From Shinisaurus crocodilurus (lineage: Eukaryota > Chordata > Lepidosauria > Squamata > Shinisauridae): 64,000 nucleotides of DNA. The translations under genes and the position numbers were made by a program. Below, in pieces: positions 19,535 to 31,546 of the stretch (its first letter is position 1; every line of letters starts with the position of its first letter). The notes below the pieces were generated by a model that had not been told where the DNA came from, did no database searches, and saw nothing but the letters and a program-made list of their open reading frames with translations. The stretch is taken from contig CM037876.1 in the NCBI GenBank assembly GCA_021292165.1, positions 204,993,200 to 205,057,199 of the forward strand, in the 5' to 3' direction.

Positions 19535-21700
19535 TACGACTCTTAGAAGTTGCATTTGGGAGACACCCCAAACCAGTGTGCAACTGGCACACTATATGTA
19601 TTACATGAACAGACTGTCTAGACCCTAAAACTACTTGGATATCCACATTCTGCACTAGCTGAAGTTTCCAAACTGTCTTTAAAGGCAGCCCTATAGTAAA
19701 GTGCATTACAGTAGCTTGAACATCACTAGTGCATGGATAACTGAGAGGTCAGACCTCTCCAGATAGGGCCACAGTTGATGCACCAGTCTAAGCTGGTAGA
19801 AGGCACTCCTGGCCACTGCCACCACCTGAGGTTCCCCAGTTAGCACTGAACTGCCCACTTGATCCCTCAGGGGGAGTGCAACTGCAACCCAATCTAAGAC
19901 CAGTTGTGAACCTCCATCCAGACAAATCAATTTCTCTACCCCCAGAGCCTCAAACGTGTCTGGATTAAGTCTCAACTTGTTCACCCTCATCCACCTCAAA
20001 CTACCTCCAGACACTGGTTCAAGAGTTCTACAGCCTTCTTGGGATTAGTCACTGGAAACAAGAAGTAGAGATGAGTATCATCTGCATAGTGACGACACTT
20101 CAGTCCAAACTTCTGGATAATTTCCCAAGTTACCCTAGGGGTTTCATGTAGCTGTTAAAAAGCATGGGGGACAAGATGGAGCTCTTTGGCATCTCATAGG
20201 CCAGTCTTCCACAACCTGGTGCCCCCCAGGCGTTTTGGACCAACTCCCATCAGTCCCAGCCAACATGGACAATGGTAAGGAATTATGGGAATTATAGTCC
20301 CAAACATCTGGATGGTACCAGGTTGGGGAAAGCTGCTGTAGGCCAATGGCCATGGGGTGGAACAGAAGTCCTCCAGCGCTGAGTCTGCTCTACCAGAAAG
20401 GATCAGAGCAACTATAACATCATGGCTCCCAAGCCCTACCCAGATAAGTGATACAGAAGGATACCATGGTTGATGGAATCAAAAGCCACTAAGAGGTTCA
20501 GGAGAACCAACAGGGTCACACTGCCCCCATCCATTGTTCAGCATAAGTGATCCACCAAGATGACCAAGGCTGTTACCATCCTAACACCAGACTGGAGTGA
20601 ATCAAATTAATCACCATCACTCAACACTACCTGGAGTTGAGAGGCCACCACATGCTTCAACAGCTTCCCCAAGAATGGCAAATTTGACCCTGGATTATAA
20701 TGATCAGAAACCACTTTGTCTAAACTAGGTTTCTTCAACAGTGGCCTCATCAGTGCTTCCTTCAAGCTAGTGGGGACCACACTATTCCTCAAAGGTGCAT
20801 TAACCACCTCCAAGGTCCAGATATCCAGTCAAGCCCTGGTTGATTTCAGAAGCCAGGATGGGCATGGGTCCAGAGAATAAGGGGGTGGATCTCAGTCCTC
20901 TAAGCAGTTTGTCCATATCTCAGATTGCACAAGCTGAAAGATATCCATAATAACGTGCATAGATGGCACCCTAGTCTTGTCAACCTCTGACTCTGTCAAA
21001 ACAATGGCATCCAAGCTGGCGTGGATACAAATGACTTGATCTGCAAAATTTCCATCAAACTGGTCACAGTGGGCTTTTCAGGGTTCAAGCTGTTGCATCC
21101 CAGAGCCTGTACTAAGGAGGCCCTTCACCACCCAAAACACCTCTGCTGGATGACATTTAGCAGATGCAACAGTAATGGAAAAAATAAGATCGCTTCACTG
21201 CCATAGAATAAGAACAAAGATAAATTCTTAACTGTTCGGTTGTATTTGCTACAAGTCTTCCACCATTCACACTCTAATCATCAAACCTTTCATTTCATCA
21301 CCCTTAGCTCTTCAGAATACCAGGAAGCTGACATGGCTGTACAACTGGGTCAAGGACATTTATTGTAATGATAGCCCAGGCCAGCCCCTCATTCCAAGCA
21401 GAGACCAGGGCCTGAGCAAGGCCGCTGGCTAAACCTGAAGGAAAATCCTCTACATACCTCAGAAAACCCTCCAGATCCATCAGCCTCCTGGGGTGGAGCA
21501 TAAAATTTGGTCCACAACCCTTGCAGAGGTTACAGGTATCCTGAACGTCAAAACTGATCTGTCTATGCCAACAGAGTCTTTCCTGGTTCTCCCACCCAGA
21601 GATTATTATCTTCTAATGTTGTACAGAAAACCAGATCCTAAGTATATCTTGCCACATGTGTTGGGCCAGATATTAACCAAGACAGGCCCATGGTTGACAT
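19535..21700 (-). pseudogene. Decayed L2-like LINE
   Basis: Minus-strand translation shows scattered RT motifs: a PLLKKPSLD and SNLPFLGKLL block (20813-20607), a YADDTHLY-like box near 20085-20060, and the downstream LRLNPDTFEAL and FYQLRLVHQLWPYL blocks (20014-19706). These are the RT palm and thumb of L2-like LINEs. Many stops and frameshifts separate them, and a hAT MITE sits at 20202-20335. This copy is much older than the L2 at 9541-11005. The 5' limit is vague. Confidence 0.75.
20202..20335. mobile_element. Palindromic hAT MITE inside the L2 relic
   Basis: Flanks TCATAGGC (20194-20201) and CTGTAGGC (20336-20343) are a 6-of-8 target duplication. Internal arms are ACAACCTGGTGCCCC and GGTACCAGGTTGGGG. 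Confidence 0.75.
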
Positions 21701-22272
21701 GGCAGCCATGAAATCCAAGCTGCTCCTGAAAAGGTGGCTTCGGTGTGAATATTAAAATTCTCCAAGACCACCAGCCTTGGTGCCTATGTATTTTTTATGC
21801 CTATGTATTTTATCAAGTTGTGTGTGAATGCACGCAGCAAGAGAGTACATCAGGTTCAAAGCATGAAACATCAAGATGTCTAGGTGTATTCATTAAATTA
21901 TAATGTATACCTTATTAAAGCTGCCATGCATGCAGCAAAGATACTCTTTATTCAAGATGATTTGTTCAACAATGACCTATTTTTTTTCCATATTACTAAT
22001 TCTAATGCAAATTAAAATCACAACTTCCACTCCTAAGCATGCACTGAAAAATCTACTATTTTGCTGCTCTGTAGGTATACACAGGTTTAAAAGAGTTTAC
22101 AAGATGTTTCCTATATGTTTCTGCAATGCAACAGGCTTGCTATAGTCCAGCAGGGCGCGAGAGAGGGGCATCATCATGCTCCCCCGTGATCACTGCAGTT
22201 GCGAATTTCTTTGCTGTCACCATCACCCTAGTATTTGAATTTGGGTTGCCATGTGGCTGGGTTTCTATGTGC
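21701..22272. other. No gene recognised
   Basis: AT-rich DNA with no supported feature. Confidence 0.5.
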
Positions 22273-22469
22273 TTAAGGGCTTTTCTACATGAGGCATTTA
22301 TTTTGCACTCATCATTCCCTATTTACGGTTGTTTACAGGTTGTTTAGGTGACATTGTGACCCTCCAGTTTCATTTCTGTGTCTAACAGTACTTTCTGCGA
22401 GTTTTTTTAGAGCAGGGAAAATGTGGCATTTATTTGTGAAACAAAAGAAAGCACAATTTGTGCTTTTGC

Positions 22470-22533
22470 ACTATTGTGTATTTGCACTAGTATTGTGTAT
22501 TTGCACTATTATTGTGTATTTGCACTATTCTGC
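22470..22533. repeat. Short minisatellite, about 19-bp unit
   Basis: Unit ATTGTGTATTTGCACTATT repeats about three times with small variation. Confidence 0.85.
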
Positions 22534-23388
22534 TATGCCACCTAGAGGTTATGTAGTGGAAAAGCAGGAAAGGAAACACTCCTCGTGTAGTGCTCCATAC
22601 CCTCCAACATTTCACAGATGAAAATAGGGACACACATGTGAATTTGTAAGAGGTATGGTTAAGCAACATGAAGGTGTGATCAAGAGGGCATGGCCAGGCA
22701 ACATGAAGGCGTGGCCAAGGGTATGGCCAGGCAACCAAAAGGCATGGTCAAGTACAACAGTTATTAGAGAAAACACACAAAAACTATATATTATAATTGT
22801 TACATTATTATATTATATATTATTTTATAAAATTTTATTAGTGGCTTTTGTAATATTTTTTTACCTTACTTAAACCCTTAATTATTGATATCTGGTGTTT
22901 TTCATGGGGGGGATGGGTCAGTGCTTGCAGGGCAATCTCTTTCTTTTTGTTTTAAAATTGTCAGGATTGGCCCCGCATTTTCAGGGCAGTTGGAGGAGGA
23001 GAAGAAAAGAAGGTGATGTGGAGGAGGGGGAGCTTTTGGGTGGGGGAAAATACAAAAAGACACATTGGGGTTTTGAGCCCCTTCAGCGTTTTGCTCCAAC
23101 ACCTCTACAGCTCTGGTTTTTAAGCACAAGGAGTAACTTTGAGGGGCTGAACAGCTTGTTGTTTGTTATTGTGGAAAGGCCCCAGTTTAAAGCACTTTTT
23201 GTGTTCTGTTCACACAATTTAGATTTAAAGAAACACTTAAACTGGAATAATCTTACAGAATTTAACTAACTTGAATTAAGTTAAAACAAACAGTGCAATC
23301 CTACACACAGTTACTCTGGATTAAGTTCAAATGTCTTCAGTGGGTCTTTCTTACTTACCAGGGGGGCTAGTCAGAGGCAGCAGGTAGA

Positions 23389-23390
<2 letters not shown>

Positions 23391-23434
<44 letters not shown>
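23391..23434. repeat. (AC)n microsatellite
   Basis: About 20 AC units after a GCGC start. Confidence 0.95.
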
Positions 23435-23437
<3 letters not shown>

Positions 23438-23697
23438 CGGTCTGTTCCCTTCCTGCTTAAAGGGTCCATGGGCAAAATCGCAGCTAAGCTAAATAGCTTG
23501 TGGGAGGAGGCCGGGGAATTCGGGGCTCCTTGTAACAAAGTAACAAGCCATGATGGCTTAAGTGTTTGTGGGACTGTCCCGGCAAATTCGGAGCAATTGG
23601 AGGGTATGGTGCTCGGATCTCAATTCTTCAATGAAACCGAAAGTAGATTCAGTGGATTAACAGCTGTTAATAGCCTTGTGTAGAAAAGCTCTAAATG

Positions 23698-25812
23698 TAT
23701 TCACTACACAAACCAATTGCCTTGGTCAGTTCCCTCTTGAGTCAGGTGGAAAAGAAATTCTAGCTATAGCAACATCTTTGAATCAGATCTTCCTGTTATT
23801 AAGTTAGTATATGGGTCTGTACCATTTTCCATTCCCCATACTACGCAGCCTTTCCCCCTTCAATTTAGGAAATAAAGGAAATAGAGGGGCCAGGAGAAGG
23901 TTTTCTTGGTAACCTCCCCAGCACAAACATACATATCCAAAGCCCTTATGCCATCATTCATCCTGCTTCATCTTTCCAGGATTTCTGAGAGGAAGGTACT
24001 GACTGATTCCATCTGGCAGCTTGATTATGCTTCAAAGACTACAAATCCTGGGGACTTTTAAACTTACAAACACAAACATGCATCAGAAAAAGTCTGAAAG
24101 AAAAGAAAGCTTCCCCCTAGACAGGCTAGCTCAAGTCATAGAGCAATCCAAAACAAGGCCCCCAGTATGCAGCTTTTGTTTTCTAAACAGAGAAACCTTA
24201 ATATAGACAGCACTGCTTGACACATCCAGTTTATGCTGTTTTCCTTACTCCCTAGGAGCTCTGTGAATAGGATATGGAGGAAGCAAAGGAAGGAATAAAG
24301 AAAAATGATTTTCTCTGGTATTATCAAATGACCTTCCATAGGCAGTATTTAAATGCTATACATAAAACTTAAGATGACTAGAAAAAGAGGGTCAGTCTTG
24401 GAATGTCACCACTGACATAATTCGATTTTCAACCTTTGTTCCCCAATCATATGGACTTTAGAGATTAAACAGTTGAAATTGATAAAATGATTGATTTCCT
24501 GGAAGGGAGCCATATTTTCTTTCTTCATATGCGAAGATTTGGAAGAAAATCAACCCCATGTGCTGCCATTTTACTAGTACCTCCAGCTGCTTCATTTCTT
24601 ATCTCCAAGGATACATATTATAGCAAAATATACATCACTTGCCATGATTTGAAACTTTGATAGATTTCTCTGAGTTGGCCCTAAGATGTGCATTGTCCAG
24701 GACCTACCAAACGTTTTTCCCTGAAAGCAAAAATAGAGCCCAGTTTGATGAAAGAATTGTGGGATCCACATTGACTTAAATGAAAAGATCAGATGGGAGG
24801 GAGGGAACATATGGAAAATGAACTTATAGTTCTCATTCTGTTGAAATGTAAAGGAATTGCATGATAAAAACATTATGGTACTGTATTTCATTCAAGTTAG
24901 GCTCCATATAATCTATTCAGGTTAGGCTCCATTGGTTGAAAAATATGTGAGCAAATAGGAACATACACATATGGTGGAACTGCTCCTCCAGCCTGCCATT
25001 CTGGGAAAACGTTAAGATAAACTCAGTTGCAAAGTGAAGCAGGATCCCACATCCAGTCTTTTCAGCTGTTTTGCTCCAAGTAACCCTGCTTACATGCATA
25101 AGGAGCTCCTTTATAATCTGTTAACAGCAGTTAAGTTGTATATCACAGAGGCACAGGAAGTTCTCCAACAATTAAGTACTTGCCAATGGCTCCATTGGGA
25201 ATACTTTCACCAGGCTAAAGCTCACATGCTAGATATTACAGAGATGTAAGAGAATGGGGAATAAGGCTGGTTTCTCTGACTCCTGGGGCGGATCTACACT
25301 AGAGCCCTTTCCATTGATCAGGGAGCTCTGTCCCAGTATTTATGCAAAATGCATTTACCGCTGTTGGGACACATGCTAATAAATACAGCACAGTTTCCAC
25401 TGTGTTGAAAACGTGATCTTGTGTCACACACAAATGCAATTGCGGGAGAAGTAAAAGGTTCAAAAGGTGATGTGTGCAGGGGAAATGGCCCTTTAAAAAA
25501 TGTTGGGTTTTTTTCCATCTATGTGCAAATGGAGGAGGAGGGGATGGGAAGAGATGAGGGGGAAGCTGTGGTGCTGCTGCTGTCCTCCTACCTTCCATGG
25601 AGTGAAGCCAGCAGGATCAGTACCCCCATTCCCATCCACCCAAAAGCAATTCCCGAAAGCAAGTGCAGCCCCTCTGCTGTGCTGACTTTCCCAGGAATTT
25701 CAAGCCTGGGTTCCTTGCTGCTGAGGTTGCTGGGTATCAAACCAGAGATCCCTCCAGTCCATTTAAATGCTTAGAAGCAATGAGTGAAGATACAGCCACT
25801 GCATCTCCCACT
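23698..25812. other. No gene recognised
   Basis: No domain-bearing ORF, element end or tandem repeat that I can support. Confidence 0.5.
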
Positions 25813-26187
25813 GACCTGGTTCACGTGAAACGAGAAGCAACCATAGTTGAATTTCCCTGTGGGGCTTCTCGTTGTGATGGCAGGTGCCATTTTGAATTTT
25901 TGGGGTGTGGCAGGGACACAGCATAGCATCTCATTACATTTGGACCCAACAAGGGTACGCTGTTGGGGTGGTTGACAAGCCACCCAGAACCCATGGGCTG
26001 TTTTAGGGTTGCGGGTGGCTTCTCAGCCATCCCAACAACACACCTTTGCTGGGTTTGCATGTAATAAGATGCTATGGTGCACCCCTGCTGCACCGAAATA
26101 TTCAAAATGGTGGTGGCCACCACAACAAGAAGCCCCGCAAAAAAAAAAAATCACTCACAGTAGCTTCTTTTACATGTGAACCAGGCC
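25813..26187. repeat. Large foldback element, about 185-bp arms
   Basis: The whole segment is a degenerate palindrome. Paired blocks include CCTGGTTCACGTGAAA/CATGTGAACCAGGCC, GGGGCTTCTCGTTGTGATGG/AACAAGAAGCCCCGC, CCATTTTGAAT/ATTCAAAATGG, and CATAGCATCTCATTACAT/ATGTAATAAGATGCTATGG. The centre is near 26000. It has no coding capacity and the ends resemble the TTCACAC-type foldbacks at 33046 and 58312. Confidence 0.8.
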
Positions 26188-26610
26188 AGGCAGCTTGATC
26201 TGACATTTTGTCTTGCCTGCTGTGGGGAAAAACTATCTGAGCTGTGTGCGCTGATGGTCTCTTGAAATTCTCCACCATATTTGTGGCCAGAGAAATTGGG
26301 GGAACCATTTCATTGTATTTCTCCGGGTTTGTGGGGGGGACACAAATTCTCCAAAGTGTTCTCAGAAGTGGGGCTCACTATTAGCAGTGGTTATAGTGCA
26401 GAGTCTTTCATTTTTCCTAAGGGTTTTTGTTTGTTTGTCCTTCTGCTACTACTGCAAGTAGCAACAGCCGCAAATGTGTTGGCACCCTTTTTTTGCAGGA
26501 TCTTAGGTGTTTTTTTTAGGGGGGGAACATTGATCCTTTGGGTATCCACACTTGGGAAAGGGAGGGCAGCCCAGGAGGACATGAGCCCCCCCCCCCAAAG
26601 ATTCTGCGGC
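26188..26610. other. No gene recognised
   Basis: Short unassigned stretch between two inverted-repeat structures; contains poly-T and poly-G runs. Confidence 0.5.
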
Positions 26611-26817
26611 AAAGGGTGCTTTCCACTCCCCCCAACCTTTTTCTTAAAAAATGTAAAAGAAATAGGTAGCAGTGGGCTACAAAGTTCCAATTTCTCATGG
26701 ACACTGTGTCCATTCAGACAGGTGCCCATGCCAAATTCGAACTTTGTAGCCCATTCCTAAGTCTATTTCTTTTACATTTTAAAAAAAAGTAGCTGGGGGG
26801 AGTAGAAAGCACCCTTT
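26611..26817. repeat. Inverted repeat with about 83-bp arms
   Basis: The arms 26611-26693 and 26732-26817 share AAAGGGTGCTTTC, ATGTAAAAGAAATAG and GGGCTACAAAGTTC in inverse order, with a 38-bp loop. Confidence 0.8.
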
Positions 26818-27633
26818 GCTAGCCCCTTGGGAAGAGCGGAAGCCCTTTTTTTCAGCACTCTTGCCAAGGGGCTCTGTGCCTTTTTGGCTTTTCAGTGGGT
26901 TAGCCTGTCATCTTGGTTCAGACAACACGTTAAACCTACTAGGGATTTCTTAACCCTACTGCAGTGATGGCGAACCAATGGCACGGGTGCCACAGCTGGC
27001 ATGCAGGGACCTCTCTGTGGGCACTCAAGTCATTGGTCACCAGATCACGAAAAGACCGTCCCCTTCTGCAAAACACTAATGATCTTGTTCTTTCTCACAG
27101 TGTGGAACAGAATGATTTTATTCTAGAATTCCTGTTACAGAATTCTTTTCTACATTGTTATCACATTTAAAAGATTTTGAAGAATGATGCACAGAGCATG
27201 GCTTGGATGTAAAGCCCTAACAGTTGATCTGAGTGCTGCATGTGTTGCTCTCAAACTAACGGAGTATGAGCCAAGGTTTGACAAATTATCAGCATGCAAG
27301 CAATAGCAAAAATCACATTAATTGTGCAAAAGCATGCCCAATGCAAACTTTTACCTAATGCAGTGTTCGCAGTCCAAGACATAAAGTGTTTAAAATGTGT
27401 TAAGCACGTTTAGTTTTCTTGTTTATCTTGCTCATCCTAGTACAGGTTGACTTTTACTAATCCGACACCTGTAGAAGCAGGGAAAGGACCCGGAGTAAAG
27501 CTTGCCCCATACAATTTCAGTCTGGCATATAGTAATCATATTACAAGTTGAGAATCCCTTATCCAAAAATACATGTGCCTAATTATTTTAAAAGTTTGTA
27601 TAAATTCCCTTCAGGCTATGTGTACAATGTAGT

Positions 27634-27768
27634 ACTATAATAATTTTTTGAGTTGATTTTTTTTCCCAACAAAAAACTGTTTGTATCATTGAAAGCTCTG
27701 TTATTGTGTTTTTCTTTTAAGACAAAAGATATTAATTAGTTCGGACAACTGTATGAGTTGTTTTTCTA
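27634..27768. repeat. Left copy of a very long target duplication
   Basis: These 135 bp (ACTATAATAATTTTTTGAG ... GAGTTGTTTTTCTA) recur at 29632-29764 with a few substitutions and a small indel. They flank the RTE-like LINE directly and belong to the hAT interior. Confidence 0.85.
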
Positions 27769-29515
27769 CCCTTTGGATGAAGTAAAAAAAGCCATTAATC
27801 AAATGAAGAATAACAAAGCTAGTGGACTAGATGGGATTCCTGCTGAAATCTTTAAAGAAGGGCCCCCCGAACTTGTACAACATCTTCATAAACTCATCGA
27901 AAAAATCTGGATAAGAGAAGAGATCCCAGAAGACTTCAGGGATGCCATAATTATCACCCTCTTTAAGAAAGGTGATAGAACAGACTGTGGAAACTATCGG
28001 GGCATTTTTCTCTTAGCTACCGCAGGTAAAATATTTGCTAGGATTCTCGCAAACCGTCTTCTATCTATTTCAGAAGAGATCCTTCCTGAAACTCAATATG
28101 GTTTCCGCCCCTCTAGAGGGACAGTAGACATGATTTTTACTGCACGTCAGCTCCAAGAAAAATGCCGGGAGCAAAATCAACCCCTTTATATGGCATTTAT
28201 TGATCTTGCTAAGGCCTTTGATACTGTAGACCGAACAGCTCTCTGGACTATCCTTATGAAAATTGGATGCCCCAATAAATTTGTGAATATCTTGCGACTT
28301 CTCCATGACAACATGACGGCTACGGTCTTGGACAACAACGGATCTCATGGTGCTCCATTTAAAGTGGGATCAGGTGTTAAACAGGGATGTGTTATTGCCC
28401 CAACATTATTTGCTATTTTCATCACCATGATTTTACATCTTGTCGAGGGGAAACTTCCCACTGGTGTGGGAATTATATATCGAACAGATGGAAAGCTTTT
28501 TAATCTCAGCAGGCTGAAAGCAAAAAGTAAGGTAATTACAACCTCCGTTGTGGAACTTCAGTATGCTGATGATAATGTGGTCTCCGCACATTCAGAGGAT
28601 GATCTCCAAACTATCCTAAATGCTTTTGCAGAAGCATACGGAAAACTTGGTCTCTCACTTAACATCAAAAAAACCAAAGTGCTTCATCAGCAAGTGCAAG
28701 CTAACCCTTTGGTGATGCCATCTATCCAGCTTGGCGGGACAATACTGGAAAATGTCGATCATTTTCTCTATCTTGGCAGCTATCTTTCTGTTACAGCTAA
28801 CATCGACAGTGAAATCCAGCATCGTCTGAGCTCCGCAAGTGCCACGTTTTCTCAAATGAAACATAGAGTGTTCGAGGATCGGGATATTTGTAAGAAGACC
28901 AAAACACTGGTTTATGAAGCCATTGTATTACCAACTTTATTGTATGCCTGCTGCGAAACATGGACTATCTATAAACGTCACCTCCAACTCCTTGAAAGAT
29001 TTCATCAACGTTGCCTCCGGAAAATCCTGCGAATTATTTGGGAAGATAGGCGAACAAATGTCAGTGTACTGGAAGAAGCAAAGACTACTAGCATTGAAAA
29101 AATGATCCTTTAACGCCAACTTCAGTGGACTGGTCATGTTGTTCGAATGCCTGACAGCCGTCTCCCAAAGCAGTTACTTTATTCCCAACTCAAGGATGGA
29201 AAGCGGAATATCGGTGGTCAATATAAGAGGTTTAAAGATGTTCTTAAGGCTAATCTAAAAAAATGCAATATAAACATCAAAAACTGGGAAGCTCTGGCCC
29301 ATGAACGATCTAACTGGAGGTTGGCCTTTCACAAAGGTTCTATGGACTTTGAAGAAGCTCGAGTGCAAGGTGAAAGGGAGAAACATGCTAAGCGAAAAGC
29401 ACGTCAATTGAATCCTTTACAAGACCATCTTCCATCTGGTAACCTGTGTCCTCACTGTGGGAAGCTGTGTGGATCTAGAATTGGTCTCCACAGTCACTTA
29501 CGGACCCATCGCTAG
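27758..29515 (+). pseudogene. RTE-like reverse transcriptase and C-terminal domain, one internal stop
   Basis: RT would copy LINE RNA at a nicked target. The frame 27758-29113 holds the finger block (NNKASGLDGIPAEIFKEG), the FKKGDRTDCGNYRGI motif, AFIDLAKAFDTVDR, GVKQGCVIAPTLF and the catalytic LQYADDN near 28558-28578. After the palm comes an LPTLLYACCETWTIYKRH thumb segment. A TAA at 29111-29113 stops the frame where copies 2 and 3 have CAA; the same frame continues to 29515 through an RLPKQLLYSQLKDGKRNIGG stretch and a CPHCGKLCGS...H...H motif. The N-terminal AP-like endonuclease expected in this family is absent by truncation. The first 11 bases of the frame are target sequence. Confidence 0.9.
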
Positions 29516-29631
29516 AGTCTACACAATTTTCTTTAGAATTTTCCTCCTTTTAAAATCTCCTTTTTGTAAATTTTCTTTTTTTTTTTATCCTGGAAGACAA
29601 TCTTACTCGGTCACGAGTGATCGCCTGACTG
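27769..29631 (+). mobile_element. RTE-like LINE, 5'-truncated at the RT start
   Basis: This is the longest copy of the family in the window. It begins exactly at the PLDEVKKAI segment that opens the RT domain and ends with the 3' UTR ...GGTCACGAGTGATCGCC plus a short TGACTG tail. The tail relates to the (TGATGA) tail of copy 2, which suggests the RTE clade; other clades with a C-terminal zinc finger cannot be excluded. Confidence 0.85.
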
Positions 29632-29764
29632 ACTATAATAATTTTTTGAGTTGATTTTTTTTCAACAAAAAACTGTTTGTATCATTGAAAGCTCTGTTAT
29701 TGTGTTTTTCTTTAAAGACAAAAGATATTTATTAGTTCGGACAACTGTATGAGTTGTTCTTCTA
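29632..29764. repeat. Right copy of the very long target duplication
   Basis: Matches 27634-27768; starts immediately after the LINE tail and continues into hAT sequence to its TIR at 29862-29876. Confidence 0.85.
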
Positions 29765-30022
29765 AAACTAAAACCTCGGTATTCAGGTTTCATTGCAGTG
29801 TTGGCACTTTGAAATAAATAAGTTGGTTTTGTGTTGCAGTTTGGGCACTCGGGCTCAAAAAGGTTCGCCATCACTGCCCTACTGCAAGCCATGGCTTAGC
29901 AAGGTGGTTTATAAGCCACACCAGGTTGGCTTATAAACCACCAGGGAGCGTTCGGACAAGATGCTAAGCCACTCTGCCTCTTAACCTACTGAGGTTTAGC
30001 ATGTTGTGTGAGCCCAGTCTTA

Positions 30023-31538
30023 GTCTCTAATGCAGATGCTTATAATACTATTCCTTCCTTGAAAACGGCTGGTGTCAAAGGTAAGCATGGCTGGGCACTT
30101 GCTGGGGGCTCATGCCACAACAGGGGCCCACGGTCAAGAGTCCCCTGGAGTTGTTCCTCCTCTTCACCATTGCATCGTGCTTGTTCACCTACTTCTCGCT
30201 CTGGCCCAAACAATGGTGGTGATGACGAGAAGGAGAAGTAGATGCCACTTCCTACTTACGCACTGGCTCTCTGCCTCTCAAGTAAGCAAGTGGCAGCGAT
30301 GATGAGAAAGAGGATGAGGAGCAAAAACAGCTGGTGACAATGGTGGCGAGCAGGTGGACGCACTGAGGAAGTGCCCTTGAGAGTACCTTGCCCAAGGGCC
30401 CTCCAAAACCTGGAGCCAGCACTGCTTGAGTTGAAAGCCCTGTGGCAGGTGTGACAGGGGGCAGTGTTGTGTCCAGCATCTTCCCCAGGCTCTTCCAAAT
30501 GTCACATTTCTCATGGTTGATTGTGGATACATCTTATCTCTAATGAAGACACTGCTCTTTCTCTGAAAGTGCTGTAGTGGGTATGGCAGGGGGCCACTGG
30601 TGTGTCCAGCTCTGTTGAAGAGGTGGGGAGCTAATATTCTGCCAAAATCAGTCGCCCAATTTCCATAAAGGTTTCTTTCCCCGTGAATGAGACTTCCATT
30701 TTTCTGCCCTTCTCTCAGCGTGCTTTATCATTTTTTTTGGTGGTGTTTTTGAGCATACCAAATCGTTGTGAGGTGGCCAAGCGTGCTGTGTGTGTGTGTG
30801 TGTTTTCTTTTGCTTATACATCTCACCATTGCTTTGCAGCCTTCCAGGCTGCCTACACTTCCTGAACCGAAAGAGCCATACGTGAGGGCTTTTTGTCTTC
30901 CCCTGAAATTTAATTGAAGTGTGGGAAGCCAAGGAGACTACAGGCTACCAGAGAGATGAGTATACAGTGAAAGACAAGACACTCTCACACACTCCTCAGC
31001 CACCTAAGCACAAGACTCCTGAGCCTGAGCCCAACCCATGGGAATGTATGTGCATTTTTCTTCTCCTTTGAATTTATTTCAAAAGCAATTTCTTTTCCAT
31101 CAAACTGAATGAGGATGGTTAAAAAAAAACACCTTCTACAGTAGTGCTTGCTACAGCAGATGGAGAGTGAGTTCAGGAACTGTTGGAGAAATGGAGGAAG
31201 GTGCAGTGGCTATATATTCAATTATGGAGTGAACAACATATTCCAGGATCCACATTGTGTAATAGAGCAGTCCCAAATCTTAGGTGGTTATCCATGCTGC
31301 TTAACCTTTTGGAGTCTATCCTGTCCCCTACTACTCTTCCAGTAGCTAAGGGCCTAAACATTAACCCTGTGTACAGTGAACAAATGTGAAAAGGGGAGTG
31401 GCATTGCATATTCATCGTAATTTGTGAAAGCATCTATATACACATGCAAGCTGTATACATATGGGCTGTGAATGTGGGTGTGGGAGCCCTGTTTTTGCAG
31501 AGTGCCCTGTTGTGGAGAGCCTACACACACTGATTTTG
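30023..31538. other. No gene; one dispersed repeat
   Basis: The stretch 30290-30425 matches 47368-47494 (AGCTGGTGACAATGGTGG ... CCTGGAGCCAGCACTG), a dispersed repeat whose CACTG end hints at hAT. Nothing else is recognised. Confidence 0.5.
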
Positions 31539-31546
31539 TATGCTTG

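Larger units (their letters stand above)
22273..23697. mobile_element. Possible long-TIR element
   Basis: The left end TAAGGGCTTTTCTACATGAGGC and right end GCCTTGTGTAGAAAAGCTCTA are near inverse over about 20 bp. Between them lie a 19-bp minisatellite (22470-22533), an unnamed repeat (22590-23100) and an AC microsatellite. No target duplication is obvious. It may be a chance pair of two half-elements. Confidence 0.4.
26962..29876. mobile_element. hAT element with perfect TIRs and target duplication
   Basis: Both ends are CAGTGATGGCGAACC in inverted orientation. The flanks are the identical 8-mer CCCTACTG (26954-26961, 29877-29884). Without the LINE inside, the element is about 920 bp and lacks a transposase frame, so it is non-autonomous. 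The TIR resembles the SPIN/OC1-type hATs known from horizontal spread among tetrapods; that link is from memory and needs a search. Confidence 0.85.
26918..30022. mobile_element. Foldback element split by a hAT transposon
   Basis: The left part 26918-26953 (GGTTCAGACAACACGTTAAA) and right part 29885-30022 (ending GGTTTAGCATGTTGTGTGAG) are inverse ends of one foldback. Their interrupted middle rejoins cleanly when the hAT and one 8-bp duplication are ignored. Confidence 0.75.

Noticed and set aside
27769..29631. BovB LINE
   Set aside because: The C-terminal CPHC...H zinc-finger-like motif and thumb sequence do not fit the BovB pattern I know; only the broader RTE-like label is kept.
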